DNA of 64,000 bases, taken from assembly GCA_963803245.1 (NCBI GenBank), contig CAWDLI010000001.1, positions 124,001 through 188,000 on the forward strand, in the 5' to 3' direction. Source of the stretch: JACVRW01 sp963803245. GTDB taxonomy: Bacteria; Actinomycetota; Thermoleophilia; Solirubrobacterales; Thermoleophilaceae. Position numbers and translations under genes: made by a program. Each line of letters begins with the position of its first letter. The stretch's first letter is position 1. The notes below the pieces were generated by a model. The model searched no databases and was not told the DNA's origin. It saw nothing but the letters and a program-made list of their open reading frames with translations. Below, in pieces: positions 7,357 through 18,361 of this stretch.

Positions 7357-9299
7357 GCCGGCCGAAGGTGGCCGTGGTGGGCTACCCCAACGTGGGCAAG
7401 TCGACGCTGGTCAACCGGCTCTCCTCCACTCGCGAGGCGGTGGTGCACGAGCAGGCGGGCGTCACACGCGACCGCAAGGAGATCGACGCGGACTGGAACG
7501 GCGTCGAGTTCACCCTCATCGACACCGGCGGCGTGGACATCAAGGACGCCGACGTCCTGGCCGAGGCGGTGCGCGACCAGGCGCGCGCCGCGCTCGCGGA
7601 TGCCGACCTCGGCGTGCTCGTGGTCGACGCGCGTGCCGGGCTCCGCCCCGGGGACGCCGAGCTGGCCGCGGAGCTGCGCGGCGGGCCGCTGCCCATCCTG
7701 GTGGTGGCCAACAAGGTGGACGACTTCGGGCAGGCCGGGATGGCGGCCGAGTTCTACGCGCTCGGGCTCGGCGATCCGCTGCCCGTGTCCGCCACCCAGG
7801 GCATGGGCACCGGCGACCTGCTCGATCTGATCGCAGAGCGGCTGCCCGACAGGGAATCGGAGGAGGAGGAGACGCCCGTGCGGCTCGCCCTGATCGGGCG
7901 CCCGAACGTGGGCAAGTCCTCGCTCGTGAACCGCCTCCTCGGCCAGGAGCGGGTGATCGTGGACGACCGCGCCGGCACCACGCGCGACTCCATCGACACC
8001 CGGATCGAGCTTGACGGCCGCCAGGTGGTGCTCGTGGACACTGCCGGGCTCCGGCGCCGCCCCAAGGTGGCCGGGACGGTGGACTACTACGCCCAGCTGC
8101 GCTCGGAGCGGGCCGCCGAGCGGGCCGACGTGGCGATCGTGGTCTGCGACGCGGACGAGGGGGTGACGAGCGAGGACCTGCGCGTGGCCGACGTCGCGAT
8201 GCAGAACAACTGCGCGACGGTGATCGCCCTCAACAAGTGGGACGTGACCCGCACCGACCTGGAGGACGCCAAGGCGCGCGTGGCGCAGAAGCTCCGCCAG
8301 CGCCCGCCGGTGCTCGCGGTGTCGGCGAAGAGCGGGCGCGGGCTCGCACGCCTCGTGGCAGCCGCGCTGGAGCGCGCCGACCGCGCGCAGGAGCAGATCC
8401 AGACGGCCCAGCTCAACCGCTTCCTGAGCGACCTCCAGACGGCCAAGCAGGCGCCCGCCAAGCGCGGCAGGCGGCTGAAGATGTACTACATGGCCCAGTT
8501 CCAGACGGGGCCGCCGCGCTTCGCGGTCCAGGTGAACGACAGAGCGCTCGTCACGCGCTCCTACGCCTACTTCCTCGAGAACCGCCTGCGCGAGCGCTGG
8601 AAGCTCGACGGTGTGCCGCTCGTGATCGATTACAAGGGCAAGGACCGCGATTCGACCGCAGCGGTCGTGTTCGACCTCGACGGCGTGCTGCTCGAATCCG
8701 AACAGGTGTGGAACGAGGCCAAGGAGGCACTCGTGCGCGAGCGCGGCGGGCGCTGGAGCGACCAGGCGCCGCGGGACATGATGGGGATGAGCTCCCCCGA
8801 GTGGTCGCTCTACGTGCACGACCGCCTCGGGGTGGATCTCGACCCTGAGGCGATCTCCGCCGACGTGGTCGCGCGCCTCGAGCGGATCTACCGCGAGCGC
8901 CTTCCCTGGATCGAGGGCGCCCGCGATGCCGTGGAGCGGCTGGCGGCGCGCTGGCCGCTCGGGCTCGCCTCGTCCTCGAACCGGGAGATCATCGATCTCT
9001 TCCTCGATCTGTCGGGGCTCGCGGACCGGTTCGCCGTAACCCTCTCCTCCGAGGAGGTGGAGCGCGGAAAGCCCGCCCCGGACGTGTATCTCGAGACGGC
9101 CAGGCGGCTCGGGGTGCGGGCCGAGGACTGCACCGCGGTGGAGGACTCGGAGAACGGCATCCGCGCGGCCGCGGCGGCGGGCATGCGCGTGATCGCGCTG
9201 CCGAACTCCGCGTGGCCGCCGGAGGCGGAGGCCCTCGAGCTCGCGGACGCCGTGATCGAATCGCTGGACGAACTGACTCCAGAGCTTGTGGGCGGATAG
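7353..9299 (+). CDS. der: Ribosome-assembly GTPase Der fused to a HAD-type phosphatase
   Basis: The first about 430 of 648 residues are a complete EngA/Der GTPase, which acts in 50S subunit assembly: two P-loops, GYPNVGKS at 10-17 and GRPNVGKS at 182-189, their NKVD and NKWD base-recognition motifs, and the C-terminal KH-like domain (KMYYMAQFQTGPPRFAVQVN). With no stop codon the frame runs through a linker of fewer than ten residues into a HAD hydrolase: FDLDGVLLESE at 440-450, a helical cap, LASSSNRE, the lysine of RGKPAPDVY and VEDSENGIRAA, complete for a beta-phosphoglucomutase-like phosphatase. GTG 8667 could start a separate HAD protein, but it would clip its first strand. The phosphatase substrate is unknown. 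The usual Der length is about 440-490 residues, so the fusion is the oddity. Confidence 0.88.
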   Translation: MSRPKVAVVGYPNVGKSTLVNRLSSTREAVVHEQAGVTRDRKEIDADWNGVEFTLIDTGGVDIKDADVLAEAVRDQARAALADADLGVLVVDARAGLRPGDAELAAELRGGPLPILVVANKVDDFGQAGMAAEFYALGLGDPLPVSATQGMGTGDLLDLIAERLPDRESEEEETPVRLALIGRPNVGKSSLVNRLLGQERVIVDDRAGTTRDSIDTRIELDGRQVVLVDTAGLRRRPKVAGTVDYYAQLRSERAAERADVAIVVCDADEGVTSEDLRVADVAMQNNCATVIALNKWDVTRTDLEDAKARVAQKLRQRPPVLAVSAKSGRGLARLVAAALERADRAQEQIQTAQLNRFLSDLQTAKQAPAKRGRRLKMYYMAQFQTGPPRFAVQVNDRALVTRSYAYFLENRLRERWKLDGVPLVIDYKGKDRDSTAAVVFDLDGVLLESEQVWNEAKEALVRERGGRWSDQAPRDMMGMSSPEWSLYVHDRLGVDLDPEAISADVVARLERIYRERLPWIEGARDAVERLAARWPLGLASSSNREIIDLFLDLSGLADRFAVTLSSEEVERGKPAPDVYLETARRLGVRAEDCTAVEDSENGIRAAAAAGMRVIALPNSAWPPEAEALELADAVIESLDELTPELVGG

Positions 9300-9321
9300 C
9301 GCCGAATCCAGACCCGGTCTG

Positions 9322-9327
9322 TACCCT
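9322..9327 (+). promoter_or_regulatory. -10-like box TACCCT before metK
   Basis: TACCCT ends 10 bases before the metK ATG, so the mRNA would have a leader of only a few bases. Only 38 bases separate the der-HAD stop and metK, too few for a SAM riboswitch. Confidence 0.38.
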
Positions 9328-9337
9328 TTCGCGACCC

Positions 9338-10587
<1,250 letters not shown>

Positions 10588-10591
<4 letters not shown>

Positions 10592-11727
10592 TCGTCCGGG
10601 TCGTCTCGCCGGGCGCGGCGCACGCGGAACAGCGTCACCGGCTCGGCCAGGCCCTTGAGGCGGCGGCGGCCGGCGAGCGACCAGGCGTAGTTCCCCCCGG
10701 CGTCTTCGCGCGCGTCGCCCGACACGAGGATGCTTCCCGGCCGGGCGAACTGGGCGATCCGGCTCGCCTTGTTCACCGCCGCCCCGTACACGTCACCCGC
10801 GCGGCCGAGCGCCGGGCCGCGCGCCACCCCGGCGTGGATCGATGGCAGGCCGCTGTCCCCGGCGCCGGCGGCGTCGTTCAGGTCGAGGAGCATCGAGAGC
10901 AGCGCGTCAGTGTCGGGCGATACCAGCATCACGGCGTCGCCGACGGTCTTGACCAGCCGCACCGGGGGCTCGGCGAGGTCGGTGGTCAGCTGGGCGAAGC
11001 GCTCCGCGAGCGCGCCCAGCTCAGAGGGGTCCACGCTCTCCCCGAGGCGGGTGAAGCCGGTGAGGTCCGCGAAGGCGACGGCCTGCTCCGCGGCCCCCGG
11101 CAGGCGGCCGCTGGCGCGCTCGCTCTCACCGACCGCCACCTGGCGCATCACCGAGCGGAGGTGGAGGCGGAACGCCTGACCGAGGCCGGGCTCGAGCAGT
11201 GGCAGCAGCTCACGCGTCTCCTTCGCGTAGCGCGCGGAGAGGTCGTACTCGGTGTCCCCGGCGCGGAGGAACGCGGAGCCGAAGACGGTGGCCACGGTGG
11301 CGGCCAGGTTCGCCGCGCCCAGCCCGATCACGCGGGCGATCTCGAGGATTCCGTCGTCGGGCAGGCCGGCCTGCCGGATCTGCCGGACGTTCGTGGCCTG
11401 GCGCACGTCGTACTCGTCGAACACTCGCGCCCCGGGCTCCGGTCGTGGCCCGCCCAGCGCCCTGTTCAGCCGATCGAGGAAGGCGAGCTCGAGGCCGGAG
11501 CGCTCGGCGACCTCTTCCAGCGTGTAGCGCTCGCTTCCCTCGGAGAGAGCGAGCTCCACCGGCAGCAGGACGAGCTGGTTGAGGGCCACGGCGCGGCGCA
11601 GCTCCTCGTCCGGGACCCCGGCCTCGCGCAGCTCCCGGAGCAGCGCCAGGCGCGCCTCGCGCGCCCGCTCGCCCTCGACGTCGTCGAGCAGGCCCAGCGC
11701 CTCGAAGTCCTCTGCCACGCGCCCCAT
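10588..11727 (-). CDS. Class III adenylate cyclase with N-terminal regulatory domain
   Basis: Predicted to make cAMP from ATP. The 379-residue protein has an N-terminal helical half (about residues 1-200, LEEVAERSGLELAFLDRLN, then VFDEYDVRQATNVRQI) resembling the pH-sensing autoinhibitory domain of mycobacterial Rv1264. The C-terminal catalytic half has the first metal aspartate in VAFADLTGFTRLGE, the substrate lysine and second metal aspartate in LVKTVGDAVM, the ATP-specifying aspartate in GDVYG and the transition-state Asn/Arg in AVNKASRI. All catalytic residues are therefore present in one chain, and it should work as a homodimer. No transmembrane segment is seen. ATG 11727 is chosen because the frame upstream is low-complexity Arg/Ala sequence. 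No cAMP receptor is in the window. Confidence 0.88.
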
Positions 11728-11816
11728 TCCACACCATGGAGGACTCGGTGCGCAGCCGGCCGAGCCGGCTGCTTCCGCTAAGAACCCCGCCGCCGACCGG
11801 CGTCCGGCCCGCCGCG

Positions 11817-11822
11817 TAGGTT
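11817..11822 (+). promoter_or_regulatory. -10-like box TAGGTT, leaderless priA promoter
   Basis: TAGGTT ends 6 bases before the priA GTG at 11829, so transcription would start on the start codon. There is no Shine-Dalgarno sequence. The 101-base region also carries the divergent cyclase start. Confidence 0.48.
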
Positions 11823-11828
11823 CGAGGC

Positions 11829-14003
11829 GTGATCGCCAAGGTCGAGCCGCTGACCCCTTCCCGCTCGCTCCGCGGCCCGTTCGACTACCTGCTCGGCGGC
11901 GACCTGGAGGGCGTGCGGGTGGGCAGCATGCTCGTCGTGCCCTTCGGTCCGCGACGCCTCCTCGGGGTGGTCGTGGACCTGGCCGAGGAGAGCGAGCTGC
12001 CGCCTGAGCGGCTCGCGGAGCCCTTGAGCGCCCTGGAGGCCGACGTGCCCGCCCCGCTCGTGCGCCTCGGCCTCTGGCTGGCCCGCGAGTACTGCTCCGC
12101 CCCGGCACGCGGGCTCGCCCTCGTCCTCCCGCCGGGCACCGGCACCGGCTCCGGCCGCAGGATGCGCCAGCGCAGCTCTCTGTACGCCAGCCTCACCGAC
12201 GCCGGCCGCGCAGCGACCGGGGAGGGCGGGCCGCGCCTGGGCGAGCGCCAGGTTGCCGCCCTCGGCGCGCTCGCCGGCGGCCCGCTGGCGGTGGCGGCAC
12301 TCGCTCGTCAGGTGGGATGCGGGCACGGCACGCTGCGGGCGCTCGAGCGCCGTGGCCTCGTGGCCCTGGAGCAGACCGCCGACCCGTCGCGGCGCCCGAT
12401 CCTCGAGCAGGTCGGGGCCGCCGCGGGGCGCGCCCCGGAGCCGACCCCGGACCAGAGCGAGGCGCTGGCGGCGGTCGAGGCGCGAATGGATGCCCGCGGC
12501 GCCGGGCGCCCGCTGCTGCTCCACGGCGTGACCGGCAGCGGCAAGACGGAGGTGTACCTGCGCGCGGTGGCCAGCGCGCTCGAACGCGGCCGCTCGGCGA
12601 TCGTGCTCGTTCCCGAGATCGCGCTCACGCCCCAGACCGCCGGCCGCTTTGTCGAGCGCTTCGGGGACTCCGTGGCGGTCATGCACTCGCGCCTTGCGGC
12701 ACGCGAGCGCTACGACGAGTGGCGGCGGATGCGGAGTGGTGAGGCACGCGTCTGCGTGGGCCCGCGCTCCGCCGTCTTCGCGCCGTTCGACGACCTCGGC
12801 CTGATCGTGATCGACGAGGAGCACGACGCCTCCTACAAGCAGGAGGGCGACCCGCGCTACGACGCACGCGTGGTGGCCGAGCGCCGAGCGAGCGAGGAGG
12901 GCGCGGTGCTCCTCGCCGGGAGCGCCACCCCGCGGCCGGAGAGCATCGTCCGCTACGACCGCCTGCGGCTCGAGAGCAGGGTCGACCGACGCCGGCTCCC
13001 CCCGGTGGCGCTCGTGGGGATGCTCGGCGTGCCCGGAGCGCTCCACGAGCGCACGCGAACGGCGCTCGACGGCGTGCGCCGTCGCGGCGAGAAGGCGATC
13101 GTGCTGCTGAACCGGCGCGGCTGGTCGAACTTCCTCTCGTGCCGGGTCTGCGGGCGGGTCTGGGAATGCCCCGACTGCGACGTGACGCTCGTGCTCCACC
13201 GCGCCGCCGACGAGATGGCCTGCCACCACTGCGGACACCGCGAGCCCGTTCCGCCGGCCTGCTCCGACTGCGGGTCGGCCTCGGTGGCGCGCCACGGAGC
13301 GGGCACCGAGCAGCTCGAGCGCGAATTGGAGGAGCTGGTGCGCCCGCTGCCCGTCTTCCGGCTCGACGCCGACGTGACGGCGGCCGGGGACAGCGCCGCC
13401 GTGCTGCGCCGGTTCGATGCCGCGCCCGCCGGCGTGCTGGTGGGAACCCAGATGGTGGCCAAGGGCCACGACTTCCCGGCGGTCACGCTGGCCGTGGTGC
13501 TCGACGCCGACTCCACGCTGCGCTTTCCCGACTTTCGCGCCGAGGAGCGCACCTTCGCGCTGGTGGCGCAGCTCGCAGGTCGCGCCGGAAGGGGGGAGCG
13601 CGGCGGCGAGGTGATCGTCCAGGCGCTCGATCCGGGCGCACGCGCGCTGCGGCACGCGGCCGAGCACGACGCGGACGGCTTCGTCGCGGGCGAGCTCGAG
13701 CGCCGCGAGGCGTTCGGCTACCCGCCCTTCGGGCACCTGGTGCGGTCGGTGTGCTCGTCGGTCGACCCGGGGCCGGAGCTGGCCGCGGCCGACGCGATCC
13801 GCGAGCGCGTGGCAGCCGCCGGGGTGCCGGTGCTCGGTCCGGCACCGCTGTTCCGGCGCCGCGGCCGCCACCGCGCCCAGCTGGTCGTGCGCTCGCGTGA
13901 GCGCATGCCGGCGATCGACGCCGTGCGAGCTGCGGTGGACGAGGTGGCCGCGCTCAGGGAGCACAACGGAGTGGCCTTCGCGGTGGACGTCGATCCGCAG
14001 TAG
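11829..14003 (+). CDS. priA: Primosomal protein N' (PriA replication-restart helicase), intact
   Basis: 3'-to-5' superfamily 2 helicase that reloads the replisome at stalled forks. The 724-residue protein is full length, with the N-terminal 3'BD region (GPFDYLLGG), Walker A GVTGSGKT at 233-240, Walker B DEEH at 329-332, LAGSATPRPES, the paired zinc-binding cysteines CRVCGRVWECPDCD and CHHCGHREPVPPACSDCG, and motif V/VI segments GTQMVAKGHDFP and QLAGRAGRGERGG. In mycobacteria and streptomycetes the corresponding protein lacks a working Walker A, so an intact copy argues for a different actinobacterial class. The start is GTG 11829 behind a leaderless-type box. def follows 32 bases downstream with its own box. 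Confidence 0.95.
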   Translation: MIAKVEPLTPSRSLRGPFDYLLGGDLEGVRVGSMLVVPFGPRRLLGVVVDLAEESELPPERLAEPLSALEADVPAPLVRLGLWLAREYCSAPARGLALVLPPGTGTGSGRRMRQRSSLYASLTDAGRAATGEGGPRLGERQVAALGALAGGPLAVAALARQVGCGHGTLRALERRGLVALEQTADPSRRPILEQVGAAAGRAPEPTPDQSEALAAVEARMDARGAGRPLLLHGVTGSGKTEVYLRAVASALERGRSAIVLVPEIALTPQTAGRFVERFGDSVAVMHSRLAARERYDEWRRMRSGEARVCVGPRSAVFAPFDDLGLIVIDEEHDASYKQEGDPRYDARVVAERRASEEGAVLLAGSATPRPESIVRYDRLRLESRVDRRRLPPVALVGMLGVPGALHERTRTALDGVRRRGEKAIVLLNRRGWSNFLSCRVCGRVWECPDCDVTLVLHRAADEMACHHCGHREPVPPACSDCGSASVARHGAGTEQLERELEELVRPLPVFRLDADVTAAGDSAAVLRRFDAAPAGVLVGTQMVAKGHDFPAVTLAVVLDADSTLRFPDFRAEERTFALVAQLAGRAGRGERGGEVIVQALDPGARALRHAAEHDADGFVAGELERREAFGYPPFGHLVRSVCSSVDPGPELAAADAIRERVAAAGVPVLGPAPLFRRRGRHRAQLVVRSRERMPAIDAVRAAVDEVAALREHNGVAFAVDVDPQ

Positions 14004-14022
14004 TCAGAGCATGCTCCGCCGG

Positions 14023-14028
14023 TAAACT
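14023..14028 (+). promoter_or_regulatory. -10-like box TAAACT, leaderless def promoter
   Basis: TAAACT ends 7 bases before the def GTG at 14036. It is the most AT-rich hexamer in the short priA-def gap, and no Shine-Dalgarno sequence precedes the start. Confidence 0.5.
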
Positions 14029-14035
14029 CGAAGGC

Positions 14036-14638
14036 GTGCCCGAGGAGGTCGTTCAGCCCGAGGTCGACGACGTCGACGACGAGCAGGAGGAGGCTCGCCT
14101 CGATCCCGAGGTCGCCGCTCGCAGGGCGGCCGCGATGTCGTTCATCCGCCGCCTCGGCGACCCGGTGCTCAAGTCGCGCGCCACGCCCGTGGACCGCTTC
14201 GACGAGTCGCTGCGTGCCCAGGCAGAGCGCATGGTGGCCATCATGCGCGACGCGTACGGCATGGGCCTGGCCGCTCCGCAGCTCGGGATCTCGCAGCGCC
14301 TGCTCGTCTACACCGTGGGCGCGGACGCTCCGGTGGTCGTCCTCGCGAACCCCGAGATCGAGTGGTCGAGCAAGGAGACCGAGGTCTTCGACGAGGGCTG
14401 CCTGTCGATCCCGGGCGTCACGCTCGACGTGGACCGCGCCGTGCACGTGCGCGTCCGGGCGTTCGACGCGGACGGGGAGGAGCGCGTGGTGGAGGCCTCA
14501 GGCCTCGAGGCCCGCGTGATCCAGCACGAGATCGATCACCTGAACGGCGTGCTGATCCTGGACCGCACCACGCGCGAGAGCCGCAAGGCCGCTCTGCGCG
14601 AGCTCCGCGAGGCGGAGCGCAACGCCGAAGCGGCCTGA
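14036..14638 (+). CDS. def: Peptide deformylase
   Basis: Metalloenzyme that removes the formyl group from the N-terminal methionine of new proteins. The three motifs are complete: GMGLAAPQ at 75-82, EGCLS at 120-124 with the metal cysteine, and QHEIDH at 163-168 with the two metal histidines and catalytic glutamate. The 200-residue chain has an N-terminal acidic extension of about 33 residues (EVDDVDDEQEEARLDPE) before the usual start region MSFIRRLGDPVL. If ATG 14135 were the true start this extension would vanish, but the leaderless box supports GTG 14036. Its partner fmt lies 8 kb away rather than adjacent. Confidence 0.93.
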   Translation: MPEEVVQPEVDDVDDEQEEARLDPEVAARRAAAMSFIRRLGDPVLKSRATPVDRFDESLRAQAERMVAIMRDAYGMGLAAPQLGISQRLLVYTVGADAPVVVLANPEIEWSSKETEVFDEGCLSIPGVTLDVDRAVHVRVRAFDADGEERVVEASGLEARVIQHEIDHLNGVLILDRTTRESRKAALRELREAERNAEAA

Positions 14639-14654
14639 GGTCGCCGCGACGCCC

Positions 14655-15248
14655 CTAGCAGGGGCGGCCGGTGCGGATGCCGAAGAGGGCGACGACCGTG
14701 AGGCCCTTGGTGCCGTCGGGCGAGGTCTTGCTGACGCCGAGGCCGAAGTCGTGCCAACCGCGGGTGAGGATGTTGCGGCGGTGCGTCGGGCTGGCCATCC
14801 AGGCCGACAGCAGCTGGCGGGGGGTGGAGCGGCCGACCGAGGCGTAGAGGTTCTCGCCGGCGGTCCAGCAGCCCGTCGTGGGCGTGTAGGCGCTGCGGCT
14901 GATGCGATCCATGTGGTCCCTGCGACCGGCCGAGTAGTGCGAGAAGAAGTGGCCGGCGACCATGGTGCGCGAGTACTTCTTGGCCACGCGGGTGAGGTCA
15001 CCGTTCCAGCGGAGCTTGCTGAGGCCGCGCTTGCCGCGCTCGAGGTTGTGGAGGCACAGGATCGCCTTCTGGAGACGACGCACGTTGTTGGTGCGGGTGT
15101 CCGCTCCGGCGCAGCTCTGGGAGGCGCGAGCCTGCGTGCCCTCGGCCTTTGCGGCGGCCGGGGAGGCGACCAGAAGGGCCACCACCAGAGCGGCGATTGC
15201 AAGCTGTGCGGTGTTCCGGATGACTGTGCGAAGTCGACGATTTCTCAT
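14655..15248 (-). CDS. Secreted CAP/SCP-domain protein
   Basis: A 197-residue exported protein with a basic N-terminus and hydrophobic signal (LAIAALVVALLVASPAAA, residues about 15-33), then a CAP domain: LHNLERGKRGLSKLRWN, HFFSHYSAG, TAGENLYASVG and SPTHRRNILTRGWHDFGLGV. Bacterial CAP proteins are extracellular and mostly of unknown activity. The domain carries the usual His and Glu of the cavity. It converges with def (16 bases apart). The ATG lies in the 3-base loop of a 14-bp inverted repeat (15233-15263), and 228 bases of structured sequence precede it, which points to post-transcriptional or repressor control. Confidence 0.85.
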   Translation of the reverse strand: MRNRRLRTVIRNTAQLAIAALVVALLVASPAAAKAEGTQARASQSCAGADTRTNNVRRLQKAILCLHNLERGKRGLSKLRWNGDLTRVAKKYSRTMVAGHFFSHYSAGRRDHMDRISRSAYTPTTGCWTAGENLYASVGRSTPRQLLSAWMASPTHRRNILTRGWHDFGLGVSKTSPDGTKGLTVVALFGIRTGRPC

Positions 15249-15263
15249 AGAGAAATCGTCGAC
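15233..15263. promoter_or_regulatory. Perfect 14-bp inverted repeat spanning the CAP-gene start codon
   Basis: GTCGACGATTTCTC (15233-15246) and GAGAAATCGTCGAC (15250-15263) are exact reverse complements separated by ATA. On the minus strand the ATG of the CAP gene begins inside the loop. As RNA it would form a 14-bp hairpin burying the first four codons and the region just upstream. As DNA it is a 31-base dyad that could bind a dimeric repressor. The AT content is high for this genome. Confidence 0.8.
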
Positions 15264-15319
15264 GTTCGGACCCCCTCAAGGAATCCGTCGACAGGGCCAA
15301 AAAGGGGGCGGAAATGGCC

Positions 15320-15337
15320 CTCCCCCGATAGGGGGAG
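15320..15337 (-). promoter_or_regulatory. Stem-loop in the leader region of the CAP gene
   Basis: CTCCCCC at 15320-15326 pairs with GGGGGAG at 15331-15337 across a GATA loop. It lies in the 228-base region between the malate synthase stop and the CAP start, together with C/G-rich runs and the start-codon dyad. I compared the region by eye with c-di-AMP and c-di-GMP riboswitch cores and saw no match. Confidence 0.4.
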
Positions 15338-15454
15338 AGGCGCGTCCACCGATAGCCGAAAACCGGTCTAGAGAGCCAAAAGGCGAGTCATACCTCAGGG
15401 CGCCGGCGAGGGCTCGCGGCAACCGCGCTCCAGGAGCGGGTTCAGTGCCCTGTT

Positions 15455-15473
15455 GACCGCCGGTCAGGCGGTC
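15455..15473 (-). terminator. Hairpin just after malate synthase
   Basis: GACCGCC (15455-15461) and GGCGGTC (15467-15473) form a 7-bp stem with a 5-base loop starting 4 bases after the malate synthase stop. There is no U-tract, as is common for actinobacterial terminators, so termination is inferred from position. A weaker CGCTC-GAGCG hairpin follows at 15426-15438. Confidence 0.5.
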
Positions 15474-15476
15474 GGA

Positions 15477-17063
<1,587 letters not shown>

Positions 17064-17092
17064 GTTTCGAGCCTTCCCGGGAGCGTCCACGG

Positions 17093-18361
17093 CTACTCGG
17101 CCGCCTCGATCGAGCGGGCCAGCAGCTCGAGCGGGTGGTACACCGGCAGGGCGCGCCCGAGTCGACCCGTGTGGGAGGTGATCTGGAGCGCGCAGCCCGG
17201 GTTGGCGGCCGCCACGGCGTCGGCGTCGGTGGCCAGCAGGCTCTCCGCCTTGCGCCGCCCGAGCTCCGCGGCGGGCTCGGGCTTGAAGAGGTTGTACACG
17301 CCCGCCGAGCCACAACAGATCTCCCAGTCGGCCGGCTCCACCAGCTCGAGCTCCGGGATGCCGCGCAGCAGCGAGCGCGGCTGCGAGCGCACCCCCTGGG
17401 CGTGGGCCAGGTGGCAGGCGTCGTGGTAGGCGAGTCGCATCGGAAGCGGGCCGCGCGGGGCGCGGGGCTCGTGGTCGGCGAGCAGCTCGGTCACGTCCCG
17501 CACCTTGGCGGCGAAGCGCTCGGCGCGGTCGGCCCATTCGGGCTCGTCGCGCAGCACGTGCCCGTAGTCCTTCATCGCCGATCCGCAGCCGGCGGAGTTG
17601 ACGACGATCGTGTCGTAGCCCTCGAGCGCCTCGATCGTGTCCTTGGCCAGGCCGCGGGCGTGGCCGTCGCCGGCGTGCAGCTGGAGCGCCCCGCAGCAGC
17701 GCGGCAGCCGCGGCGCGTGGACCTCGAAGCCCTCGGCTGCGAGCACACGTGCGGTCGCCTCGTTCACGTGGCCGAAGAAGACGCGCTGAACGCAGCCCTG
17801 CAAAAGAGCAACGGTGCCGCGCCGCTCGCCGCGCGCCTCGAAGCGCTCGGGGAGGCGGCGCAGCGCTCGCCTGGCCGACGCGTCCGGGGAGAGCGCCAGC
17901 AGCGTGGAGAGCTTGGGTGCCAGCCGCGCCGCCCATGGGCGGGCGGCCAGCTTCGTGAGGCCGAGCCTCTGGGTGAGCGCGATCGCGGGCGCAGCCGCCC
18001 GCATCCGCCCGGGATGGGTGAAGAGGGCGAACACGAGCCGGCGATATGCGCGCTCGCCCGGTGGGCGCTTCGCGTTGCGCTCAACCTGGCCACGCGTGTC
18101 CTCGATCAGCTTGTCGTACTGCACCCCGGACGGGCAGGCGGTCACGCAGGCCATGCAGCCCAGGCAGTTGTCGATGTGCTCCACGAGCGGAGCCGAGATC
18201 TGCTCGTGGCCCTGCTTCATCAGCACGATCCGCCCGCGCGGGGAGTCCATCTCCTCACCCCAGAGCCGGTAGGTGGGGCAGGTGGGCAGGCAGAAGCCGC
18301 AGTGCACGCAGTCGTCGATCAGGTCGAGCGAGGGCGGGCGGGTCTCGTCGAAGGCGCTCAT
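17093..18361 (-). CDS. glcF: Glycolate oxidase iron-sulfur subunit GlcF
   Basis: Electron-transfer subunit of glycolate oxidase. The 422-residue protein carries two 4Fe-4S ferredoxin motifs, Cys18-21-24-28 (CVHCGFCLPTCP) and Cys66-69-72-76 (CLGCMACVTACP), and two CCG-type motifs (LPRCCGALQLHAG and CCGSAGVYNLF) typical of the heterodisulfide-reductase-like domain. ATG 18361 overlaps the glcE stop (ATGA), so the subunits are probably made in fixed proportion. Confidence 0.93.
   Translation of the reverse strand: MSAFDETRPPSLDLIDDCVHCGFCLPTCPTYRLWGEEMDSPRGRIVLMKQGHEQISAPLVEHIDNCLGCMACVTACPSGVQYDKLIEDTRGQVERNAKRPPGERAYRRLVFALFTHPGRMRAAAPAIALTQRLGLTKLAARPWAARLAPKLSTLLALSPDASARRALRRLPERFEARGERRGTVALLQGCVQRVFFGHVNEATARVLAAEGFEVHAPRLPRCCGALQLHAGDGHARGLAKDTIEALEGYDTIVVNSAGCGSAMKDYGHVLRDEPEWADRAERFAAKVRDVTELLADHEPRAPRGPLPMRLAYHDACHLAHAQGVRSQPRSLLRGIPELELVEPADWEICCGSAGVYNLFKPEPAAELGRRKAESLLATDADAVAAANPGCALQITSHTGRLGRALPVYHPLELLARSIEAAE

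Noticed and set aside
9300..9337. SAM riboswitch before metK
   Set aside because: Only 38 bases of intergenic sequence.
15264..15454. c-di-AMP or c-di-GMP riboswitch before the CAP gene
   Set aside because: CAP/cell-wall genes are common c-di-AMP targets, but I could not find the conserved core segments by eye; left as an unassigned leader.
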